Part shown: positions 51,294-59,886 of the stretch, one piece after another
How positions within the stretch are numbered: the first letter of the stretch is position 1
How the letters are laid out: every line of letters starts with the position of its first letter
Notes under the pieces: generated by a model
What the model was told of the DNA's origin: nothing
Seen by the model: the letters and a program-made list of their open reading frames with translations, nothing else
Databases searched by the model: none
Source: an uncultured Oscillospiraceae bacterium
Lineage (GTDB): Bacteria > Bacillota > Clostridia > Oscillospirales > Oscillospiraceae
NCBI GenBank assembly: GCA_947626785.1
Contig: CANQTO010000008.1
Location: 1 to 64,000 of the forward strand
Reading direction: 5' to 3'
Length of the DNA: 64,000 bases
Position numbers and translations under genes: made by a program

Positions 51294-51322
51294 ATTATAG
51301 CAAAAGGGCGTTCATCTGTAAA
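51294..51322 (-). promoter_or_regulatory. Promoter of kup
   Basis: On the minus strand TTTACA (51322-51317), 17 bases, TATAAT (51299-51294), about 64 bases before the start codon. Confidence 0.72.
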
Positions 51323-51491
51323 GCTTTTGTAAAGGATTTCCCTCTACGCGACGGGAAATACAGCTCTATGCTGCCGCTCTGGGGAGAGGAAAGGTAGGAA
51401 ATCTTCGCTTTTTGGCGGGAGCGGGGAGACAGGATATGGTAAAATGTTAACAAATGGAAGAAACCGCTTAAAATATGAAAGGAGAACGACT

Positions 51492-53204
51492 ATGGCAAAA
51501 TTCAAACCCGGCGTCTATAAGGGCAAAGCTTACGGCAACGGCTACGACAGCAAGCCCAGCACGGTCATCGTCCAGGTCACCCTGTCGGAGGACCGGATCG
51601 AGGACGTGAAGATCCTGGAGCACGGCGAGATCAAGGGCGTGGGCTGGGGGCTGAAGACCTCCCCGGTGGAGACACTCCCCGGCGAGATCGTCAAGCACCA
51701 GTCCCTGGGCGTGCCCCCGGTGATCGGCGCGGAGAAGAGCTCCAAGGCCATCATCAAGGCGGCCACCAGGGCCATCTCCCAGTCTGGGGCGAAGATGTCC
51801 GCCCTGACGGCCCCCCTCCCCCGTCCGGCCCATCCGGATGAGGAGCGCAGCGTGGACTTTCTGATCCTGGGCGGCGGCGCCGGCGGTCTGGCCGCGGGCG
51901 TGCAGGCCCGGCAGGCCGGGGCCGACGTGCTGATCGTGGAGGCGGCCGGCGTCACCGGCGGCTCCGCGGCCCGCTCCGGCGGCAAGCTCATGGCCCCAGG
52001 CACCAAATGGCAGCGCGCGGTGGGCATTTACGACAGCCCGGACCTGCTGTACAAGTACATGATGGAGCAGGGCAAGGGCCTGGTGGACCCGGACAAGATC
52101 CGCTTCTTCTGCGACCGGGCCTACGAGAACCTGCTCTGGCTGGAGAGCTGCGGCTGGAAGTGCCAGGACGTGGAGCCCATCCATGAGAGCATCGTCCCCT
52201 GGCGGGTCTACAACAGCGAGGGCGGCTCCTACATGTCCGCCGGACAGGGCGGGCACATCACCTACGCCATGCACAGCACCTATGAGAAGCTGGGCGGCGA
52301 GATCGTCTTCGAGTGCGCCCTGAAGGAGCTCATCGTGGAAGACGGCGCGGTGAAGGGCGCGGTGTGCGAGTACGCCGGCGGCGGGACCCTGACCGTCCAC
52401 GCCAACAACGTCCTGCTGGCCACCGGCGGCTTCGCCGCCAACCGGGAAAAGCTGGAGGCCCTCTATCCCCAGATGAAGGGCTACTTCACCGACGTGCCCA
52501 AGACCAACGTGGGCAAGGGCATCGACGAGGGCATAAAGGCCGGCGCAAAAGAGTACGTCTCCCCCGGCGTACAGGTCAACTACATGAGCATCTCCTCCGC
52601 GTTCATCGGCATCAAGGAGGAGGCCGGTCTGATCGTGGACGCGGACGGCCGCCGGGTGGTCAACGAGTGGAGCTACCAGTATGTGGTGGGCGACGCGCTG
52701 ATGCGCACGAAGAAAAACCACGGCTGGTACGTGACCAGCGGCAAGGACAAATACGCCACGGTCCAGGCCGCCTTCCAAGCGGGCAAGACCTCCGACCCCA
52801 AGGACGTGTACGCGGACTCCCTGGAGGAGCTGGCCGGGAAGATGGGCGTGGACTACGCCGTCCTGAAGGCCACCGTGGACCGGTACAACGAGCTGGCGGC
52901 CAAGGGCGTGGACGAGGACTTCGGCAAGCCCGCCGAGTATCTGTTCCCCGTGGACGGGCCCAAGTACGCCGCGTTCTATTACACCCCCTGCGTCACCGTC
53001 ACCTTCGGCGGCCTGGAGACCGACCTTGTGGGCCGGGTGCTGGACGCCGGGGGCAAGATCATCCCCGGCCTCTATGCCACCGGTGAGACAGCCCCCAAGG
53101 GCATGTACGGCACCATCTACCCCGGCTGCGGCACCTCCATCGGAGCCGCCGTCCTCTGGGGCCGGGTCGCCGCCAAGATGGTCACCGGCCAGGCAGTTTT
53201 ATAA
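51492..53204 (+). CDS. FMN-binding domain / fumarate reductase-like flavoprotein
   Basis: A 570-residue reductase with an N-terminal FMN_bind domain (about 5-100) and a fumarate/urocanate-reductase-type FAD domain. The dinucleotide site is FLILGGGAGGLAAGVQARQA near 119, then GGSAARSGGKL, DADGRRVVNEW with the probable catalytic-region Arg, and the C-terminal GMYGTIYPGCGTSIGAAVLWG. FMN_bind domains usually carry SGAT for covalent FMN; here the segment reads SGAK, so covalent flavinylation is unlikely. There is no signal peptide, so it is probably cytoplasmic. Substrate unknown: relatives reduce fumarate, urocanate or other enoates. AAAGGAG lies 7 bases before the ATG. It is a single-gene unit. 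Confidence 0.87.
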   Translation: MAKFKPGVYKGKAYGNGYDSKPSTVIVQVTLSEDRIEDVKILEHGEIKGVGWGLKTSPVETLPGEIVKHQSLGVPPVIGAEKSSKAIIKAATRAISQSGAKMSALTAPLPRPAHPDEERSVDFLILGGGAGGLAAGVQARQAGADVLIVEAAGVTGGSAARSGGKLMAPGTKWQRAVGIYDSPDLLYKYMMEQGKGLVDPDKIRFFCDRAYENLLWLESCGWKCQDVEPIHESIVPWRVYNSEGGSYMSAGQGGHITYAMHSTYEKLGGEIVFECALKELIVEDGAVKGAVCEYAGGGTLTVHANNVLLATGGFAANREKLEALYPQMKGYFTDVPKTNVGKGIDEGIKAGAKEYVSPGVQVNYMSISSAFIGIKEEAGLIVDADGRRVVNEWSYQYVVGDALMRTKKNHGWYVTSGKDKYATVQAAFQAGKTSDPKDVYADSLEELAGKMGVDYAVLKATVDRYNELAAKGVDEDFGKPAEYLFPVDGPKYAAFYYTPCVTVTFGGLETDLVGRVLDAGGKIIPGLYATGETAPKGMYGTIYPGCGTSIGAAVLWGRVAAKMVTGQAVL

Positions 53205-53219
53205 AATAACAGCATCCAG

Positions 53220-53246
53220 CAGCGCCGGCAAACGCCGGCGCTGTTT
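53220..53246 (+). terminator. Intrinsic terminator after the flavoprotein gene
   Basis: CAGCGCCGGC (53220-53229) and GCCGGCGCTG (53234-53243) form a perfect 10-bp stem with loop AAAC, then TTTC. The U-run is short. Confidence 0.72.
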
Positions 53247-53263
53247 CATGTAAAGCTCCACTC

Positions 53264-53292
53264 TTGAAAAAGAGTGGGGGCAAGAGTATAAT
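53264..53292 (+). promoter_or_regulatory. Promoter of the FNT gene, just outside the mobile element
   Basis: TTGAAA (53264-53269), 17 bases, TATAAT (53287-53292). The MITE-like element starts at 53296, so transcription would begin within its first bases. The final T of the -10 is the first base of the TAAA duplication. A small hairpin CCACTCTT/AAGAGTGG spans the -35. Confidence 0.75.
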
Positions 53293-53295
53293 AAA

Positions 53296-53456
53296 GGAAA
53301 CGCTGAATAAATCGACGTGTGCAGATGGGCGAGATGATTTTTCGCCAGATGACGGCGAGAAATCGCAGGAATACTTTGTGTATTTCAAGATTTCGAGACT
53401 AAATATGGCGGAAAATCAGCCGGCCAGATGTATATGGCGATTTATTCAGCGTTTCC
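53296..53456 (+). mobile_element. MITE-like element, copy 3 (161 bp)
   Basis: Perfect 19-bp terminal inverted repeats GGAAACGCTGAATAAATCG (53296-53314) and its complement (53438-53456), with a further imperfectly matching 30 bases on each side. TAAA stands directly outside both ends (53292-53295 and 53457-53460), a probable target duplication. Inside it is the reverse complement of copy 1. The element lies wholly between the promoter and the ribosome binding site of the FNT gene. It has no transposase. Confidence 0.88.
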
Positions 53457-53484
53457 TAAACAAAAAACACGGGAGGACAAGCCT

Positions 53485-54303
53485 ATGCTGACACCGGCGG
53501 AATTTGTGGAGAACTATCTGGATCTGGGGGAGCGGAAGACCCAGGCCCCGGCCCTGCGGCTGCTGGTGCTGGGGGTGCTGGCGGGCTTTCTGGTGGGCTG
53601 CGGGGCCTGTGTGTCCAACACGGCCACCTTCGCTATCTCCAACGCCTCCGCCGCCCGGATCATCAGCGGCCTGCTGTTCCCCTTCAACCTGTTCATCATC
53701 GTCATGATGGGAGCCGAGCTCTTCACCGGCAACAGCCTCATCGCCATGGACCTGATGGCCGGCCGGGTGCGGCTGGGGGGCATGCTCCGCAACTGGCTGC
53801 TGGTCTACGCGGGCAATCTGCTGGGCGGCTGCCTGCTGGCTGCCGGCTGCGCCGCGGCGGGGCAGATGGATCTGGGCGGCGGGGCCCTGGGGGCCTACGC
53901 TATCAAGGTAGCCACCAACAAGTGCTCCCTGAGCTTTGGCCGGGCCTTCCTGCTGGGGATCGGCTGCAACATCTTAGTCTGCATCGCCGTCATGTGCTCC
54001 TCCTGCGCCAAGAGCGTCCCGGGCAAGGCGGTGGGCGTCTATCTGCCCATCAGCTTCTTTGTCATCTGCGGCTTTGAGCACTGCGTGGCCAATATGTACT
54101 ATATCCCGGCGGGGCTCTTCGCCAAGAGCGCCTATGCCGGCCTGGCCGCCGAGGCGGGGCTGGATATCTCCGCCCTCACCTGGGGCAACTTCCTGCTGGG
54201 AAACCTCCTGCCCGTGACCTTAGGGAACATCCTGGGCGGGCTCCTGGTGGCCTCCCTTTTGTGGTACGCCTACGGGAAGAAGACGGCCCGAGTGGCGGCG
54301 TGA
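53485..54303 (+). CDS. Formate/nitrite transporter (FNT) family channel
   Basis: A 272-residue FNT protein with six predicted helices. The family positions are seen: ATNKCSLSFGRAFLLGIGCN with the conserved lysine, and CGFEHCVANMYYIPAG with the pore histidine. FNT pentamers carry formate, nitrite, hydrosulfide or acetate and lactate; the subtype is not clear here. The start at 53485 follows GGGAGG; the frame runs back into the mobile element without a start signal. The 5' leader therefore includes the whole element. Two bases after the stop the GT39-like gene begins. Confidence 0.9.
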   Translation: MLTPAEFVENYLDLGERKTQAPALRLLVLGVLAGFLVGCGACVSNTATFAISNASAARIISGLLFPFNLFIIVMMGAELFTGNSLIAMDLMAGRVRLGGMLRNWLLVYAGNLLGGCLLAAGCAAAGQMDLGGGALGAYAIKVATNKCSLSFGRAFLLGIGCNILVCIAVMCSSCAKSVPGKAVGVYLPISFFVICGFEHCVANMYYIPAGLFAKSAYAGLAAEAGLDISALTWGNFLLGNLLPVTLGNILGGLLVASLLWYAYGKKTARVAA

Positions 54304-54304
54304 C

Positions 54305-55831
54305 GTGGACGGGGCAAAAGCGGGCGGAAAAGCGCGGCTCTTTCTGCTGCTGATCTTCGCGGTGGGGCTCTTTGCCCGGCTCTGGCAGTTTGGAACTATC
54401 CCGGGGGACCTGAACCAGGACGAGGCCTTTGCCGCCTATGAGGCCTGGTCCCTGCTGACCACCGGCCGGGACACGGCGGGCTACGCCTTCCCCGTGTACC
54501 TGACCGCCTGGGGCAGCGGCATGAACGCCCTGGAGAGCTACCTAATGATCCCCTTTATCGCCCTCTTCGGCCTGGAGGTCTGGGCGGTCCGCCTGCCCCA
54601 GCTGCTGGTGGCGCTGCTGAGCATCCCAGCCGTCTACGGGGCCGGGCGGCGGCTCTTCGGGGAGCGGACGGGCCTGCTGGCGGCCCTGCTGCTGGCCATC
54701 TGCCCCTGGCATGTGCTGCTGAGCCGCTGGGCCTTGGAATCAAACCTGGCGCCGGGCTTTCTGCTCTTCGGCTTTTACTTTTTCCTCCGGGGCCTGGAGG
54801 ACAGCCGCTTTCTTCCGGCGGCGGCGCTGATGGACGGCCTGGCCCTCTACGCCTACGCCGCCATCTGGCCCGTGATGCCCTTCCTGCTGGCGGGCCGCGC
54901 CCTCTACTGCGCCGCCCACGGCAGGCTGCGCTTGGACCGGGATCTGCTGGACGCCTGCCTGCTCCTGGGCCTGCTGGCCCTGCCGCTGCTGCTGTTTCTG
55001 GCGGTGAACTATGGGCTGATACCCGAGATCCGCACGCCGGTCTTCTCCGTGCCGAAGCTGCTGGTCCTGCGCTCGGGAGAGATGTCCCTGGCCGGGCTGC
55101 CCCAGCATCTGCTGTATCTGCTGCAAATGCTGCTCTTTCAGACCGACGGGCTCATCTGGAACAGCGCCCGGGGCTTCAGCTTCCTGTATCTGCTCTCAAT
55201 CCCCTTCACCCTGACGGGCCTGATCCTGACCGTGCAGCGGAGCTTCCGGCGGCGGACCTGGACGCCGGAGGCCCTGCTGCTGATGCAGCTGCTGGCGGGG
55301 CTGGTCCCGGGCCTGCTGGTGGCGGCCAACGTGAACCGGATCAACGGCTTTTTCATCCCCCTGGCGCTGGCCACGGCCCTGGGCCTAAGCTGGCAGGCCG
55401 CCAGAGCCGGGAAGTGGGCTTTGCCCGCCACCGTGACGCTGTATCTGCTGTTCTTCGCGGGCTTTGAAGTCTATTATTTCACGGACTTTCAGCCGGAGGT
55501 GGGGCTCAGCTTCGGCGAGGGCCTGGAGGAGGTCCTGGACGCCGCGGCGGAGGAGCCGGGGACCGTCTGGGTCAGCAAGGACGTGTATTACCCCCAGCTG
55601 CTGTTTTTTACCCGCCTGCCGGCGGAGGAATTCCGGCAGACGGTGCGCTACCGGATCTACCCCTCCGCCTATCTGGAGGCCAGGGCCGTCGGCCGCTACC
55701 GCTTCGGCTTCAGCGGCCCGGCGGCGGGGGAGGACTGCTACATCCTCTCCCTCTGGGATGATCGGTCGCCCTTTATCGAGGAAGGATTTACCATGGAGAG
55801 CTACGGGAATTTTATCCTGGCTGTCCGATAA
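54305..55831 (+). CDS. GT39-like polytopic membrane glycosyltransferase
   Basis: A 508-residue membrane protein with about ten to twelve hydrophobic segments and a last soluble part of about 110 residues. The first outer loop holds IPGDLNQDEAFAAYEAWSLL near 33-52; the Asp-Glu pair there is the catalytic hallmark of PMT/ArnT-type (GT39/GT83) enzymes that use polyprenyl-linked sugars. ICPWHVLLSRWALESNLAPG is also typical of the family. The start is GTG at 54305, one base after the FNT stop, with no clear ribosome binding site, so it is likely coupled. The donor and acceptor are unknown. Confidence 0.8.
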   Translation: MDGAKAGGKARLFLLLIFAVGLFARLWQFGTIPGDLNQDEAFAAYEAWSLLTTGRDTAGYAFPVYLTAWGSGMNALESYLMIPFIALFGLEVWAVRLPQLLVALLSIPAVYGAGRRLFGERTGLLAALLLAICPWHVLLSRWALESNLAPGFLLFGFYFFLRGLEDSRFLPAAALMDGLALYAYAAIWPVMPFLLAGRALYCAAHGRLRLDRDLLDACLLLGLLALPLLLFLAVNYGLIPEIRTPVFSVPKLLVLRSGEMSLAGLPQHLLYLLQMLLFQTDGLIWNSARGFSFLYLLSIPFTLTGLILTVQRSFRRRTWTPEALLLMQLLAGLVPGLLVAANVNRINGFFIPLALATALGLSWQAARAGKWALPATVTLYLLFFAGFEVYYFTDFQPEVGLSFGEGLEEVLDAAAEEPGTVWVSKDVYYPQLLFFTRLPAEEFRQTVRYRIYPSAYLEARAVGRYRFGFSGPAAGEDCYILSLWDDRSPFIEEGFTMESYGNFILAVR

Positions 55832-55843
55832 GGAGAGAACGCG

Positions 55844-56539
55844 ATGTTTGTACTGAAACAGGAGCTCACGCTCCACGAAGAGCTGAAAACCAGCCGCTTA
55901 TTTCTGCTGCTCCAGGAGACGGCGGGGGAACACTGCGAGCGGATCGGCCTGGGGAAGGCCGTCACCGGCCCCAACAACCTGATGTGGGTGGTGGTGCGGC
56001 AGCTGGTGGAGATGGAGCGCTGGCCGGAGCCGGGGGAGAGCTTCCGTCTGCTCACCTGGCCCGGGGACACCCGGCACATGTTCTATCCCCGCTTCCACCG
56101 GCTGGAGAGCCTGGACGGGCAGCTTTTAGGCCAGTGCAGCGCCCTGTGGACCCTGGTGGACCGGGACAGCCGGAAGATGATCAGCCCCGCGGCCTATGGC
56201 CTGGATATCAAGGGCCTGGTCACCGGGCAGGAGGCCCGGCTGCCCTCGGCCCCGGCCAGGCTCCCGGCGGAGCGGCAGGCGGACTATACGGTGAGCCCTG
56301 ATGTGCTGGACAGCAACGGGCACATGAACAACACCCGCTACTACGACCTGGCCGAGTCCGTCTTCGGGCCGGCCGTCCAGGGCCGGCATCTCTGCCGGGC
56401 CATGACCGAGTACGTGGCCGAGGCCCGGGAGGGGGACCGGATGCGCCTGGACTGGGGCCGGGAGGGGGACCGCTTCTTCATCGCCGGCAGCGCCGGAGAG
56501 GACAAGACCCTCTTCCGGATGAGTTTGGAGTACCGGTAA
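55844..56539 (+). CDS. Acyl-ACP thioesterase
   Basis: A 231-residue double hot-dog enzyme that releases fatty acids from acyl carrier protein. N-terminal half: NNLMWVVVRQLVEMERWPEP with the substrate-channel Trp and Arg; C-terminal half: the catalytic stretch DSNGHMNNTRYYDLAES, matching the Asp-x-Asn-x-His-x-Asn-Asn pattern of the plant FatA/FatB and bacterial TE14 groups. AAGGAG lies upstream of 55844. It follows the GT39-like gene by 12 bases and ends in a terminator, so FNT, GT39 and thioesterase form one transcript. Confidence 0.92.
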   Translation: MFVLKQELTLHEELKTSRLFLLLQETAGEHCERIGLGKAVTGPNNLMWVVVRQLVEMERWPEPGESFRLLTWPGDTRHMFYPRFHRLESLDGQLLGQCSALWTLVDRDSRKMISPAAYGLDIKGLVTGQEARLPSAPARLPAERQADYTVSPDVLDSNGHMNNTRYYDLAESVFGPAVQGRHLCRAMTEYVAEAREGDRMRLDWGREGDRFFIAGSAGEDKTLFRMSLEYR

Positions 56540-56546
56540 AAGTCAA

Positions 56547-56579
56547 AAAGTGCCCGGGAGAATTTTTCCCGGGCACTTT
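56547..56579. terminator. Bidirectional terminator
   Basis: AAAGTGCCCGGGA (56547-56559) is complementary to TCCCGGGCACTTT (56567-56579). It lies between the convergent thioesterase and nucleotidyltransferase genes. Confidence 0.85.
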
Positions 56580-56588
56580 CACACGGCT

Positions 56589-57614
56589 TTATTCGTCCAG
56601 CGCTTCGGCCAGCTCCTTGGCGGAGAGGGCCAGCTCCTTGGCAAACTCCGTGTCCTGAGAGGAGACGGCGATACGGATGGCCGAGCGGGCCGACAGGGGT
56701 GAGATGTGCAGCTCATAGCGCCGGCCGTGGAGGCGGATGCCGTCGGAGTAGTCCGCGCCCAGCTCCAGCATGGCCTCGGACAGGGCCCCCATGAGCCCCG
56801 CCCGGCTGCGGCAGGCGCAGTCCAGACAGACGGCTCCGGGCTCCGGGCCCGGCTCCTCGTCCGCCGCCGCCTCGGTCCGGAAGGCCTCTCCCGGCTCCAG
56901 GGCCAGCCGCCCCTCCAGGGCGTCCACACAGCAGCGGTAGTAGGGCAGGGGAGCGCCCACGTCGCACCAGTAGCCCTCCATGGGGACCCCCAGCAGCAGC
57001 TCCCCCCGCTCCATCAGCAGGGGGAAGAGGTCCTTGGCAAAGTCGAAGGCCTGCCCAGAGGGGACGGGCTCCATGGCCCGGGGGCTGACCACGTAGATGC
57101 CGGTGTTGACCAGGTCCGTCACCACCCGGCTCCAGCGGGGCTTTTCGATGAAGGCCCGCACCGCGTCCCCGCCGTCCGTCACGGCCAGCCCGTAGCTCAG
57201 GGGCTCCGGGTGCCGGTAGAGGGCCAGGGTCACGGCGGCCCGGCTCTGCCGGTGCCGCTCCATCAGCGCGGCCAGGTCAAAATCACATGCGGCGTCGGCG
57301 CTGATGACCAAAAAGTCCTCGTCCCCGTAGAAGTCCGCGCAGTTTTTCACCGCCCCGGCGGTGCCCAGGGCCTGTTCCTCCACCCGGTATTCCAGGCGCA
57401 GGCCCAGGTCCGAGCCGTCGCCGAAGCGGTCCATGATGTCCTGCGCCCGGTATTTCACCGCGGCGCAGACCTCGGTAAATCCGTACTTTTTCAGCAGCAG
57501 GAGAATGTGCTCCATCAGGGGCCTGCCCAGCAAAGGGGCCAGGGGCTTGGGGGCTTCTCCGGTCACGGCCCTTAGCCGCGTCCCCAGGCCGCCCGCCATG
57601 ATCACGGCTTTCAC
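56589..57614 (-). CDS. Sugar-phosphate nucleotidyltransferase with a remnant phosphohexomutase C terminus
   Basis: A 341-residue protein. Residues 1 to about 235 form an NDP-sugar pyrophosphorylase: VKAVIMAGGLGTRLRAVTGE, then PKPLAPLLGRPLMEH, the metal-site FLVISADAACDFD and FIEKPR, ending MEGYWCDVGAPLPYYR. The last 60 residues (YSDGIRLHGRRYELHISP...SAIRIAVSS) resemble only the fourth domain of phosphomannomutase/phosphoglucomutase; the catalytic mutase domains are absent. In Firmicutes a full-length fusion of these two parts exists, so this may be its shrunken form. The start is GTG at 57614 with GGGAGG five bases upstream. The product sugar nucleotide is unknown. Confidence 0.83.
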   Translation of the reverse strand: MKAVIMAGGLGTRLRAVTGEAPKPLAPLLGRPLMEHILLLLKKYGFTEVCAAVKYRAQDIMDRFGDGSDLGLRLEYRVEEQALGTAGAVKNCADFYGDEDFLVISADAACDFDLAALMERHRQSRAAVTLALYRHPEPLSYGLAVTDGGDAVRAFIEKPRWSRVVTDLVNTGIYVVSPRAMEPVPSGQAFDFAKDLFPLLMERGELLLGVPMEGYWCDVGAPLPYYRCCVDALEGRLALEPGEAFRTEAAADEEPGPEPGAVCLDCACRSRAGLMGALSEAMLELGADYSDGIRLHGRRYELHISPLSARSAIRIAVSSQDTEFAKELALSAKELAEALDE

Positions 57615-57629
57615 GGCCGCCTCCCTTCC

Positions 57630-57667
57630 GCCCGCCGGCAAAATGACGCCGGAAACGGGCTTTTTTA
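57630..57667 (+). terminator. Orphan terminator-like hairpin
   Basis: GCCCG with an inner CCGGC/GCCGG pairs to CGGGC at 57656-57660 and is followed by TTTTTT. No plus-strand gene lies directly upstream; it may insulate gdpP from stray transcription antisense to the nucleotidyltransferase gene. Confidence 0.45.
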
Positions 57668-57707
57668 TTTCTGCTTCTATTATTCGCCCGCGGTTGAAAA
57701 TTATTTG

Positions 57708-57736
57708 TTGTAAAGCTTGGATGGATTTGCTATAAT
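57708..57736 (+). promoter_or_regulatory. Promoter of the gdpP-rplI-dnaB operon
   Basis: TTGTAA (57708-57713), 17 bases, TATAAT (57731-57736), about 80 bases before the gdpP start. Confidence 0.72.
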
Positions 57737-57817
57737 GTTTTAATAGGCAAAGTGCAGGAATGGAAAAGGCTTTGCCGCTCCGCCCGGCGGGTCCGGACGG
57801 CGGAAGGAGGTCTGGCA

Positions 57818-59815
57818 GTGAAAACGAACAAAAAGAGCCTGCGGCGCTTCTCTGAACCGGGGGCGGGGGTCTATCTGTTTGTGCTGCTGGCCTTCGCGGG
57901 GGCCTCGCTGTTCTTCCGGCAGTATTATTTGGCTGCCGCGGAGGCCGGGGTGACGGTGCTGCTGCTGGTGTACGCGCTGGTGATCCACCGGGTGCGGGAA
58001 AAGCAGCTGGCGGCCTATATCGAGTCGGTCACCTACGACACGGAGAACGCCAAAAACAACACCCTGATGAACTTCCCCCTGCCCATCGCCGTGTTCCGGC
58101 TGGACGACTCCCGGATCATCTGGGGAAACGAGATGTTCTTCGACATGTGCGGCGCCACCGGCACCCGGCTGGACGCCCGCATCGTGGACATGGTGCCGGA
58201 TTTCTCCGGCAAATGGCTCTTCGAGGGCAAGACCCTATACCCCTCCCTGCTGGAGCTGAACGGGCACAAGTACCAGATTCACGGGAATATCATCCGCTCG
58301 GAGGACTCCGGGACAAAGAGCGCCTTTATGGGCATCACCTATTGGGTGGATGTTACAGAATATGACCAGATCCGCCGGAAATATGAGGAATCCCGCCCGG
58401 TCCCCGGCATCATTATCATCGACAATCTGGACGAGCTCTACCGGGGCCAGACGGAGCGGGTGCGCAACGATATCCGGGACGCCGTGGAGGACAAGCTCAG
58501 CCAGTGGTGCGACAGCTACAGCGGCATCCTCCGCCGCTACGACCGGGACCGGTACCTGGCCCTGTTCGAGCAGAAGGACCTGGAGCAGATGAAGCGGGAC
58601 AAGTTCCAGATCGTCCAGGACATGCACCAGGTGGAGAGCCCCTCCGGCGTGGACGCCTCCATCAGCATCGGCCTGGGGGAGAACGCCGCCACCATGGGCG
58701 AGGGGCTTCAGTTCGCGGATATGAGCGCGGAGCTGGCCCTGTCCCGGGGCGGCGACCAGACGGTCATCAAGAACCGGCTGAACTTCGAGTTCTTCGGCGG
58801 CCGGGGCCTGGAGGTGGAGCGGCGGACCAAGGTCCGCTCCCGGGTCATGGCCAACACCCTGTCCGAGCTGGTGCGGGACTCCTCCAAGGTCTTTGTCATG
58901 GGCCACCGCTTCGGCGACCTGGACAGCGTGGGCGCCGCGGCGGGCATCTGCTGCCTGGCCCGGAAATGCGGCGTGAAGGCCAACATCGTCGCCGATGTGA
59001 ACAACAGCGCGGGCAAGCCGCTCATCCAGCGCCTGCGCCGGGAGCCGGAGTATAAGGATACCTTTATCAGCCCCCAGGAGGCCATGCTCCGGGCCGACGG
59101 GCATACGCTTCTGGTGGTGGTGGACACCAACCGGCCGGAGCAGGCGGAGGACGCGGACCTGCTGGCCGCCTGCAACCGGGTGGCGGTGGTGGATCACCAC
59201 CGGGTGGCCGCCACCTATATCCAGAACTCGGCCCTGAGCTTTATCGAGCCCTACGCCTCCTCGGCCTGCGAGCTGGTGACGGAGATCCTCCAGGAGGTGG
59301 CCGAGCAGACAGACCTGCTCCGCTGTGAGGCGGAGGCGCTGCTGGCCGGCATGGTGCTGGACACCAAGAGCTTCTCCCTGCGCACCGGGGAGCGGACCTT
59401 CGACGCGGCGGCCTTCCTCCGCCGGGCCGGGGCCGACACGGTGGACGTGAAGAAGCTCTTCAAGACGGACATGGAGGCCACTATCGCCCGCTACCGCATT
59501 TTGCAGAGCGCCCAGCTCTACCGGAACGTGGCCGTGGCCGCACCCAAGGAGCCCCAGGACCGGGTGACCGCCGCCCAGGCGGCAGACGAGCTGCTGAACA
59601 TCTCCGACGTGGAGGCCTCCGTGGTGGTGGCCCCGGACGGAAAGGGCGGCTCCTTCGCCTCGGCCAGGTCCATCGGGGACCTGAACGTGCAGATCCTGAT
59701 GGAGAAGCTGGGGGGCGGCGGCAACCGGAACGCCGCGGCGGCCCAGTTCACGGGCGTCAGCCCGGAGGAGGCGCTGGAGAGGCTCCACGCTGCTATCGAC
59801 GACTATTTGAGTTAA
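57818..59815 (+). CDS. gdpP: Cyclic di-AMP phosphodiesterase GdpP
   Basis: A 665-residue membrane protein that degrades cyclic di-AMP. Two N-terminal helices (about 15-55), a PAS-like region (about 75-180), a degenerate GGDEF domain (about 190-310) and a C-terminal DHH/DHHA1 hydrolase with [17 protein letters not shown] near 360, [17 protein letters not shown] near 457, and [13 protein letters not shown] near the end. All metal-binding Asp/His positions look intact. The start is GTG at 57818 with AAGGAGG seven bases upstream. The gdpP-rplI-dnaB order is standard in Firmicutes. Confidence 0.95.
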   Translation: MKTNKKSLRRFSEPGAGVYLFVLLAFAGASLFFRQYYLAAAEAGVTVLLLVYALVIHRVREKQLAAYIESVTYDTENAKNNTLMNFPLPIAVFRLDDSRIIWGNEMFFDMCGATGTRLDARIVDMVPDFSGKWLFEGKTLYPSLLELNGHKYQIHGNIIRSEDSGTKSAFMGITYWVDVTEYDQIRRKYEESRPVPGIIIIDNLDELYRGQTERVRNDIRDAVEDKLSQWCDSYSGILRRYDRDRYLALFEQKDLEQMKRDKFQIVQDMHQVESPSGVDASISIGLGENAATMGEGLQFADMSAELALSRGGDQTVIKNRLNFEFFGGRGLEVERRTKVRSRVMANTLSELVRDSSKVFVMGHRFGDLDSVGAAAGICCLARKCGVKANIVADVNNSAGKPLIQRLRREPEYKDTFISPQEAMLRADGHTLLVVVDTNRPEQAEDADLLAACNRVAVVDHHRVAATYIQNSALSFIEPYASSACELVTEILQEVAEQTDLLRCEAEALLAGMVLDTKSFSLRTGERTFDAAAFLRRAGADTVDVKKLFKTDMEATIARYRILQSAQLYRNVAVAAPKEPQDRVTAAQAADELLNISDVEASVVVAPDGKGGSFASARSIGDLNVQILMEKLGGGGNRNAAAAQFTGVSPEEALERLHAAIDDYLS

Positions 59816-59886
59816 GCTTATCTTCTGGACGGGAGCTTCCCGTCCGGAGGATAGATGGTTTACATAATATAAGGAGTGACCGTAGA

